Positions 40,643 through 46,904 of a stretch of DNA of 46,904 nt are shown in pieces (position 1 is the first letter of the stretch; each line of letters begins with the position of its first letter). Made by a program: the position numbers and the translations under genes. The notes beneath the pieces are model-generated. The model did not search any database and was not told the DNA's origin. It saw only the letters and a program-made list of their open reading frames with translations. Origin of the DNA: an uncultured Lachnospiraceae bacterium (GTDB lineage Bacteria > Bacillota > Clostridia > Lachnospirales > Lachnospiraceae); assembly GCA_910585075.1 (NCBI GenBank), contig CAJUED010000030.1, positions 1 through 46,904 of the forward strand. Reading direction: 5' to 3'.

Positions 40643-42220
40643 TTATGCTCCATGAAGTCTTTTATACTCTGCTGGAGAAATTCCCTCATATTTTTTAAAC
40701 ACACTGGAAAAATAAGACATATTTTCAAATCCTACCATCAACGCAATATCCACAATTTTGTAATGGGTAGAGGCTATCATATTTTTTGCTTTGTTAATCC
40801 TCAGTGTATTGATGTAGTCTGTGATGTTCACGCCCATCTCTTTCTTAAACATTTTCCCCACATATTCCGGTGAAAAATGCACTAGCTCAGCCAGCGTATT
40901 TCTGGTAATATTTTCCTCATAATGATTGCGGATATAGTCAATCATCACATCCGTAATCCCCGCACCTTTATTTCTGTCCGCCACACTATCAAAGACCTTA
41001 TTTACCACATAGGTGTTCCAGCGAATCATATCAAACTCTGAGAGGAGAGCCTTCTTCTGGGTTGTGCTGTAAACCACGTCTGAAAACAGGAAATCAAGGT
41101 CCATGCCGTATTGGTTGAGAAATATTCCGGAAACCCGCAGGAGCTCCATCTGCAGATATTCCATATTGTTAAGGCTTTGATTCTTTCTTCTCACCGCCGT
41201 CATAGTTTTTTGCAGATATTCTAAAAGCTTAACCCGCTCTCCTCTCTCAAAGCACTGCAGTATCACCTTCTGGTCCAACAGCCGCTCCAACTTATCCTCT
41301 TTCCTGTCAAGCTCCGAAAAAACATATATCTCGCCGTTGTCATAAACATGGCTTCTGTCATAATCTAAAATTTTATTCCTGACTTCCCACAACTTAAAAA
41401 TTTCGCATTTATCCGATATATATCCCACATAAATGGGATTTTCGTAGTATCGCTCCAGTATAACCTTAAGCTCGGATATGCCTTTTTCGAGGACTCTTTT
41501 CTCTAAATCCGACACAACCGCCACATATACTTCGCCGCCATCTTCCCAACTCACAATATTCTCCACCATGAAGTCAGAGGTTAATAGTTCCCCTAATATA
41601 TTGTTTAAAATAAACCAGCTCAAATCCTTAGAGGTCTCCCTGCTAAAAACCGCCTCTTTTCTCAAATGAAGCAGTACCAGAATATATTGTTCATCTATTT
41701 GAAAGTCAAGGCCCATCCGGGTAATTTCCTGTTGAGTCTCCTCCTTTTTCCCGCTTAAACCATTGCGGATTGTACTTCTCCAGAAGTCCCGGATGATTTT
41801 CTTTTTTCCTTGGCTCCAATACTCCTCAATCTCACTTACCTGTCTTTTTCTGCGAATTTTTTCTACAGACTTAAAGAGCGCCCGGTTAATCTCGTCAATG
41901 TCAATCGGCTTTAGCAAATAATTTGCCGCTCCGTATTTCATAGCTCCAAAGGCATACTCGAATTTCTCGTGGCTGGTTAAAAACAAAAATTCCGTCTCCT
42001 CCTGATATTCCCTTACCCACTCTAATAACTCTAATCCATTGGCTTTGGGCATCTCTACGTCGCAGAGTATAATTTCAATTTTCACCGTTTTCAGAATTTC
42101 TTTTGCCATATCCACATTGTAGGCCGTATAAATTTCATCCAGATTCAGGTATTCTCTGTCGATTCTCTCCTCAAGCACTTTCGTTGTTACAATTTCATCA
42201 TCAACTATCAATAAATTCAT
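40643..42220 (-). CDS. AraC-type response regulator (YesN family)
   Basis: The 525-residue regulator has a receiver domain (phospho-acceptor D54 in ILCDVEMP, T82/S83, K104 in YLLKP), a long middle region (about 130-410) typical of YesN, and a C-terminal AraC helix-turn-helix pair (NHYEENITRNTLAELVHFSP, HYKIVDIALMVGFENMSYF). It should activate the adjacent transporter genes in response to an extracellular sugar sensed by the kinase. Its start overlaps the kinase gene by 20 bp, with AGGTG upstream, showing coupling. Confidence 0.93.
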   Translation of the reverse strand: MNLLIVDDEIVTTKVLEERIDREYLNLDEIYTAYNVDMAKEILKTVKIEIILCDVEMPKANGLELLEWVREYQEETEFLFLTSHEKFEYAFGAMKYGAANYLLKPIDIDEINRALFKSVEKIRRKRQVSEIEEYWSQGKKKIIRDFWRSTIRNGLSGKKEETQQEITRMGLDFQIDEQYILVLLHLRKEAVFSRETSKDLSWFILNNILGELLTSDFMVENIVSWEDGGEVYVAVVSDLEKRVLEKGISELKVILERYYENPIYVGYISDKCEIFKLWEVRNKILDYDRSHVYDNGEIYVFSELDRKEDKLERLLDQKVILQCFERGERVKLLEYLQKTMTAVRRKNQSLNNMEYLQMELLRVSGIFLNQYGMDLDFLFSDVVYSTTQKKALLSEFDMIRWNTYVVNKVFDSVADRNKGAGITDVMIDYIRNHYEENITRNTLAELVHFSPEYVGKMFKKEMGVNITDYINTLRINKAKNMIASTHYKIVDIALMVGFENMSYFSSVFKKYEGISPAEYKRLHGA

Positions 42221-43910
42221 TTTGCACCTCTTTGGGAATCCATACCGTTACCTTTGTCCCCTCCGGTTCCTCATTTTCAAGCAGCAGGAGATGCTCCTGC
42301 CCATACAAAATCATCAATATCTTTTTAATATGGGATAAACCGATTCCTCCGCTTTCATGTTCCGATTCCTCTCCTTCGTTAATTTTCTTTAAAATTTCTT
42401 TATCATAATATTTTCCTGAATTATGGATCTCAATTTTCAGCATTTCCTCCCAGTTGTGATTCTCGAAAGAACATCGCATAAATATGGTAACAAAAGAATT
42501 GATATCCACCACATGCTTAAACACATTTTCGATAAAAGTGTGCAAAATCATTTGCGGAATCTGCCATTTTTTTGCCTCCTTCGGTATATCAAAATAATAG
42601 TAAAAGCAGTCCTTGTATAAAAATCTCTGCATTTCAAGATATTCTTCCAGATTCTTTACTTCTTCCTCAAGGCTTACCGTGTGAAACCCCACCTTAAACA
42701 TGTACCGTATATTTCCGGAAAACACTCTAATAAAGGAATGGATATCCTCATTTTCATCCCGGTAAGCCATACTATTGATGGTGGATAAAGCGTTTAAAAA
42801 GAAATGAGGCTTTAGCTGCATATGCATGTACTTTAATTCCGAATCCTTTACTTGAATAATTCTTTCATATTCCTGTACCTTCAACTCCATGATGGTATCC
42901 AACATTTTCACATAGGTGTCTTTCAATTCTGACATTTCTTTATTTTTGCACGTATACTCCGGTCGCAGCATCATATCTCCTTGGCGAATTTTCTCCGAAA
43001 TATCCGACAAAATTTTCACAGGCCTTAAAACCTCCTGATTCACAAACTGCCGGATAATAATGGAGAATGTAAGAGCAATCAAAAGCAGCCCCAAAATCAT
43101 AAAAAAATAAAAATTATCTCCGATAAAATTGCCTTTCTCTATGCTTCCTCCTATATAGTAAGCTCCGCCCATAATTTCCTGCATGCTCAGCAGCACTCTG
43201 GGGTCAAACGGTTTTTCGTTAAATTCCAGTTTCTGACCGTACCACCATTCCGGGTCGGAAGAACAAATCAGCTTTTTCTCGGAATCTGCCACATAGAAGT
43301 CCACCACCTGGTCTTCGCTATGGCCATGGGATAAAATTTCTTCTACCTTCTGCTCTGTCACAAATGCAGCAATGATAACGCCGCCATAGTTATAATATTT
43401 TAGCAAACATCCTGTTCCCCCAATCCTGTCTGAAATCCATCCCGAACTTCTGACCTCCTGACTTGCCATTTTTCTTAGACATTTCTTGATTTCCCCTAAA
43501 TCTTCATATGCAAAATTGGGGCTTCTGGATAAAATAAATCCCTCATAAACACTGTCCATAACAGCATACCCATCCACGTCTCCGGTGGAGCTACGCTTTT
43601 CTGCAAGAAGGGATGATAAACTATAGCTTCCCTGCCACCTCCGCAAGCTGGAGCGGTCAAGAAGCAATTGAAGGGTGGACTGGCTGGCTAAAATATCCTG
43701 AAGGTCTCCCTCAATTTTCTCTAATGCGTCGCTTAAATTTCTGTTGTACATGTTTAGAATATAATCCATAGACTCCTGTTCCCGTCTTTGGCTCACGGAC
43801 ACACCATAATTGCCAAAAAAAGCCACCAGCAGCACCTGTATAACCAGAAGCATCAGCAACGTATTACTCAAAAATCTGTTTAACTTTATGGTTCTTCTTT
43901 GTTCGCTCAT
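42201..43910 (-). CDS. Sensor histidine kinase (YesM family)
   Basis: The 569-residue membrane kinase has a first helix (about 12-34), a long extracellular sensor (about 35-265), a second helix (FMILGLLLIALTFSIIIR), HAMP, and the YesM-type His_kinase domain with the phosphorylated His in LKPHFFLNALSTINSMAY. The ATP-binding part has GGIGLSHIKKIL and a late N-box segment QMILHTFIENVFKHV. It phosphorylates the YesN regulator encoded next. I choose ATG 43910, six bases behind GGTGGGA, rather than an ATG five codons earlier. The sensed ligand is unknown. Confidence 0.93.
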   Translation of the reverse strand: MSEQRRTIKLNRFLSNTLLMLLVIQVLLVAFFGNYGVSVSQRREQESMDYILNMYNRNLSDALEKIEGDLQDILASQSTLQLLLDRSSLRRWQGSYSLSSLLAEKRSSTGDVDGYAVMDSVYEGFILSRSPNFAYEDLGEIKKCLRKMASQEVRSSGWISDRIGGTGCLLKYYNYGGVIIAAFVTEQKVEEILSHGHSEDQVVDFYVADSEKKLICSSDPEWWYGQKLEFNEKPFDPRVLLSMQEIMGGAYYIGGSIEKGNFIGDNFYFFMILGLLLIALTFSIIIRQFVNQEVLRPVKILSDISEKIRQGDMMLRPEYTCKNKEMSELKDTYVKMLDTIMELKVQEYERIIQVKDSELKYMHMQLKPHFFLNALSTINSMAYRDENEDIHSFIRVFSGNIRYMFKVGFHTVSLEEEVKNLEEYLEMQRFLYKDCFYYYFDIPKEAKKWQIPQMILHTFIENVFKHVVDINSFVTIFMRCSFENHNWEEMLKIEIHNSGKYYDKEILKKINEGEESEHESGGIGLSHIKKILMILYGQEHLLLLENEEPEGTKVTVWIPKEVQNEFIDS

Positions 43911-44097
43911 ATCTGTTCCCACCATTTATGACAATCCTTCATACATATCGGATTATAAAGGTCTCATTCTGAAAACCTCATTCCAAAATCCCCTCTCTGT
44001 ATTTCAAAAACGTAGAGTTACGCGATATCGTTAACATAACAATTACTTCTATACAATAAACATACCATAAAACCCGGAAATTTTAAACTTCTTATAT

Positions 44098-44126
44098 TTG
44101 CCTGCAATGACAAATTAGGGTATTAT
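44098..44126 (+). promoter_or_regulatory. Promoter of citXG-citC
   Basis: TTGCCT (44098-44103) and TATTAT (44121-44126) are 17 bp apart, 70 bp before the citXG start. The gap 43911-44195 holds no gene; it is divergent between the yesM and citXG starts. Confidence 0.55.
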
Positions 44127-44195
44127 GGTAATAGTTCGAACAAATCTGTACACTCACTGCGACGTATTAGGTTAAAAACAGTACGGAGGATTCAT

Positions 44196-45599
44196 ATGGA
44201 TTGGCAGGTTACTTTAGCCCAAATGCTCATGGCCCGGGAGCGGCGGGCATTCAAACAGCAGGAGTTGCTTTCACAATATCATGCATCCCTGATTTGCTTT
44301 ACCATGAATATTGCAGGGCCTGTAAAAAACAGTCCCTTAATCAGGCAGGGGTTTGCCCTTGGAAAGGCAGCTTTGGAAAGACAGCTTTCTCTTGGAAAAA
44401 TCAATTGTCTTTACCGGGAAACCACAGAAGCTGTCACCGGAAGCGAAGCCTATTATGTACTTGACAGGGATGCGGATGCGCTAAAGGAAATCACCGTCGC
44501 CATTGAAGACGACTCCCCTCTTGGGAGACTTTTTGATATGGACGTGCTCAGCCCGGAGGGGATAAAGGTGGAACGTCAGGCCCTTGGTTTTCCTGTTCGC
44601 CGCTGTCTTATCTGCCAGAACCCTGCAAAAGAATGCGCCCGCAGCCGTACCCACACGGTGGAAGAACTCCAAAGCGCAACCTGGCGGATTCTTTCACAGG
44701 CAGTTGCGGCAACCGTTTCCTGCCATAACTTGGAGCCCTACCCGCCCAATGAAGTCCCAAAAGACGCCGCCTCTTTTGCACTAAGAGCCCTTCTCTATGA
44801 GGTCTGCACCACCCCCAAGCCCGGGCTGGTGGACTGTGGGGACTGCGGAAGTCACAGAGATATGGATATTTTCACCTTCATGGACAGTGCCAGCGTTTTG
44901 TGGCCCTATTTCCACTCCTGCGCCCGAATTGGCCGGGAAACCGCCGCGCTGCCTGCTCCCCACACTTTTTCCATACTGCGGGAGGAAGGCAAAAAGGCCG
45001 AAACAGATATGTTTGCCGCAACAAAGGGAATCAACACCCACAAGGGAGCCATTTTTTCTATGGGAATCCTGTGCGGGGCATTGGGCCGTCTTCCAAAAAA
45101 ACATTGGAAAACCCCTGCATATATCTTAGATGAATGCGCCGCCATGACCAAAGGATTGACGGACGCCGATTTTGCCGAGCTAAAAGAGGAAAATGCCTGT
45201 ACCACCGGGCAGAAGTTATACCTGCGCCATCACATTACAGGGGTTCGGGGGCAGATGGAGGAGGGGCTTCCCGCTGTGCGAAATGCCGGACTTCCCGTCT
45301 TAAAAGGCGGACTAGCCCGAGGGCTTAGCCTGAATGATGCGGGGTGTGCCGCTTTGCTTGCGCTGATGTGCGCCGCCACCGATACCAACCTGATTGCCCG
45401 CAGCGACTATGACACCTGGCAGGAAACCCTTGCACACCTGCGGAAGATCCTTGCGGATAATCCTTATCCGGATGTGCGGACTTTACAGAAACTCAATCGG
45501 GAATTTGTCGAAAAAAATCTTTCTCCGGGAGGCAGCGCCGATTTGCTGGCTGTGTGTTATCTGTTGTATTTTCTGGAAACGGAGATAAAAAATGTCTGA
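44196..45599 (+). CDS. citXG: CitX-CitG fusion: citrate lyase prosthetic group transfer and synthesis
   Basis: The 467-residue protein joins CitX and CitG. Residues about 1-165 are CitX-like (LARE-type start MLMARERRAFKQQELLSQY, ending PVRRCLICQNPAKECARSRTH), the holo-ACP synthase that attaches phosphoribosyl-dephospho-CoA to CitD. Residues about 180-467 are CitG (LLYEVCTTPKPGLVDCGDCG, SHRDMDIFTFMDSA, GINTHKGAIFSMGILCGALG, HHITGVRGQMEEGLP), which makes the triphosphoribosyl-dephospho-CoA precursor from ATP and dephospho-CoA. The start follows GGAGG. It overlaps citC by 8 bp. The citDEF genes it serves are 9 kb away and face the other way. Confidence 0.93.
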   Translation: MDWQVTLAQMLMARERRAFKQQELLSQYHASLICFTMNIAGPVKNSPLIRQGFALGKAALERQLSLGKINCLYRETTEAVTGSEAYYVLDRDADALKEITVAIEDDSPLGRLFDMDVLSPEGIKVERQALGFPVRRCLICQNPAKECARSRTHTVEELQSATWRILSQAVAATVSCHNLEPYPPNEVPKDAASFALRALLYEVCTTPKPGLVDCGDCGSHRDMDIFTFMDSASVLWPYFHSCARIGRETAALPAPHTFSILREEGKKAETDMFAATKGINTHKGAIFSMGILCGALGRLPKKHWKTPAYILDECAAMTKGLTDADFAELKEENACTTGQKLYLRHHITGVRGQMEEGLPAVRNAGLPVLKGGLARGLSLNDAGCAALLALMCAATDTNLIARSDYDTWQETLAHLRKILADNPYPDVRTLQKLNREFVEKNLSPGGSADLLAVCYLLYFLETEIKNV

Positions 45600-46701
45600 T
45601 TATATGATTTCTCAAATTCGCTCCACCGACTGCCGCGGTCTTGATGAAGTGGATGCACTGCTCTCCCGGCAGGGACTTCGCCGGGACACAAACCTGGATT
45701 ATACCTGCGCAATGTATGACAGGGATTATCATGTAATTGCCACCGGAAGCTGCTTTGGCAACACCCTCCGCTGTCTTGCCGTTGACAGCGCCCATCAGGG
45801 GGAAGGACTTTTAAACGAAATTGTCTCACACCTGATGGAAGTCCAGTATAGCCGCGGCAATGTAAGGCTTTTTCTTTATACAAAGATAAAATCCGCTGAG
45901 TTTTTTGAGGACCTGGGATTTTATGAAATTGCCCGAGTGGATAGGACTTTGGTTTTCATGGAAAACAGGAAGAATGGGTTTGCAGATTATTTAAAGACCC
46001 TGACCTGTGTGACAAGTCAAACTCTCCCCAAAGGAGGTTTGCCTGCGGAAACAAGCTGTTCTCTGCCACAGTCCGGACGTGCACTTAAAAAAGTTGGCGC
46101 TCTGGTCATGAACGCCAATCCCTTCACCCTGGGCCACCAGTATCTTGTGGAAACTGCTGCTGCCCGGTGTGATATTCTTCACCTTTTTATCGTCAGTGAA
46201 GACATAAGCCTGATTCCCTTTTCCGTCAGGAAAAAGCTGGTACTGGATGGAGTGTCCCATCTTCCAAATGTAATCTGCCACGACAGCGGCCCCTACATTA
46301 TCAGCAACGCCACCTTTCCCAGTTACTTTTTGAAGGACGAGGAAACGCTCATCAGAAGCCATGCAAAACTGGATTTGGCCGTATTTACCAAAATTGCCCG
46401 CACCTTATCCGTTACCCACCGCTACGTGGGGCAAGAACCCTTCAGTCTGGTAACCGGAATCTATAATCAGATTATGGCTGAAAGTCTTCCCGCCGCAGGT
46501 ATTAACTGCGTCATAGTTCCCCGAAAGGAAGTAAAGGGCAGGCCCATCAGCGCATCCCTTGTCCGCCAATATCTGGGACAGGGAAATTTCGATGGGTTAA
46601 AAGAACTTGTTCCGGTCTCCACACTGGATTATTTTGGAAGCGCTGAGGCCGGGCCTGTTCTTGAACGTATACGGAAGGCGGGGGATGTGGTGCATTATTA
46701 G
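45592..46701 (+). CDS. citC: [Citrate (pro-3S)-lyase] ligase (acetate:CitD ligase)
   Basis: The 369-residue protein has an N-terminal GNAT-like domain (about 1-125, LAVDSAHQGEGLLNEIVSHL) and a C-terminal nucleotidyltransferase domain. The latter shows MNANPFTLGHQYLVE (the HxGH-type motif with TLGH at 179-182) and IPFSVRKKLV. It acetylates the CitD prosthetic group with ATP and acetate, activating citrate lyase. Its start lies 8 bp inside the end of citXG with GGAG upstream, so the two are coupled. No gene follows within 140 bp. Confidence 0.95.
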   Translation: MSDYMISQIRSTDCRGLDEVDALLSRQGLRRDTNLDYTCAMYDRDYHVIATGSCFGNTLRCLAVDSAHQGEGLLNEIVSHLMEVQYSRGNVRLFLYTKIKSAEFFEDLGFYEIARVDRTLVFMENRKNGFADYLKTLTCVTSQTLPKGGLPAETSCSLPQSGRALKKVGALVMNANPFTLGHQYLVETAAARCDILHLFIVSEDISLIPFSVRKKLVLDGVSHLPNVICHDSGPYIISNATFPSYFLKDEETLIRSHAKLDLAVFTKIARTLSVTHRYVGQEPFSLVTGIYNQIMAESLPAAGINCVIVPRKEVKGRPISASLVRQYLGQGNFDGLKELVPVSTLDYFGSAEAGPVLERIRKAGDVVHY

Positions 46702-46843
46702 GACCGTATTGTTCTTTGCCGCCCGGAACCCTGCAGGCCCAAACACCAGCACACAGCATTGAGAAAGAATAAATGAAAATTGGGTGAAAGTTTAACATGA
46801 AGGATTGACAGAAAGAATTCAAATTATAAATGGAGGTGCAAAC

Positions 46844-46904
46844 ATGCCGGCAATCGCGAAAGTCACAAAAGAAATGATTATAGACGCAGCTTTTGAAATT
46901 GCAA
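46844..46904 (+). CDS. TetR/AcrR family regulator (N-terminus only, cut by the window end)
   Basis: The 20 visible residues, MPAIAKVTKEMIIDAAFEIA, have the pattern of the first helix of a TetR DNA-binding domain (K-x-x-I-x-x-A-A-x-x-x-A). TGGAGGTG lies 7 nt before the ATG. TTGACA occurs at 46805-46810, but the nearest TATAAA is only 14 bp away, so I do not claim a promoter. The target and ligand are unknown. Confidence 0.7.
   Translation, partial: MPAIAKVTKEMIIDAAFEIA

Noticed and set aside
46805..46830. Promoter before the TetR gene
   Set aside because: TTGACA and TATAAA are only 14 bp apart, too short for a normal sigma-A promoter.

Overview
The window looks like a chromosome segment of a butyrate-producing anaerobe of the Lachnospiraceae (Clostridium cluster XIVa). 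The evidence is a complete acetyl-CoA to butyryl-CoA operon (thl-crt-hbd-bcd-etfB-etfA), a high-molecular-weight rubredoxin, a citrate lyase system, a YesMN/Lpl-type sugar transporter, strong GGAGG ribosome-binding sites and moderate GC content. No rRNA, tRNA, CRISPR array, insertion-sequence transposase or prophage was recognised.

Layout. 1-4.9 kb: a double carboxymuconolactone-decarboxylase protein, a class II aldolase and a three-gene ABC-2 exporter, all on the minus strand. 5-8.2 kb: a plus-strand MBOAT/SGNH pair that probably O-acetylates a cell-surface polymer. 8.3-14.4 kb: a ferredoxin-like aldo/keto reductase, a rubredoxin-flavoprotein fusion, a MATE exporter and a glycogen-debranching enzyme with an odd N-terminus. 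14.46-14.68 kb: a gene-free, highly structured element with a 23-bp basal stem, a candidate non-coding RNA. 14.75-21.3 kb: the butyrate operon, with a TTGCAA-17-TATAAT promoter and a Rex-like operator. 21.3-26 kb: a secreted four-repeat protein and a divergent signalling module of membrane Ser/Thr kinase, small HTH-like protein and membrane zinc-ribbon protein. 26.3-28.6 kb: hflK-hflC (SPFH proteins) behind a yybP-ykoY (Mn2+) riboswitch with its own consensus promoter and terminator. 28.7-31.1 kb: an AT-rich accessory island with a frameshifted HicB-like antitoxin, an Abi-alpha/DUF4393 protein and a complete type III toxin-antitoxin locus (51-nt RNA repeats, terminator, ToxN/AbiQ-family toxin). 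31.2-32.3 kb: an M23 peptidase. 32.6-46.7 kb: citrate lyase citDEF on the minus strand and citXG-citC on the plus strand, enclosing an esterase, a sugar ABC transporter (lipoprotein and two permeases) and a YesMN two-component system. The window ends inside a TetR-family gene.

A second theme is the density of small dispersed repeats. At least four families recur between genes: a leader motif ending in AAAAAGCAGCGCAGAAA directly before three unrelated start codons, a hairpin element flanked by duplicated ribosome-binding sites in two transporter operons, a palindrome ending in CTGTTAC that has also entered the glgX reading frame, and a CCCCG-type palindrome.

The most interesting signals are the Mn-type riboswitch in front of hflKC, the 217-nt structured element at 14.5 kb, the compact defence island with a type III toxin-antitoxin system, and the kinase/HTH/zinc-ribbon module. 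All functions are read from sequence features and family knowledge; no database search was possible.
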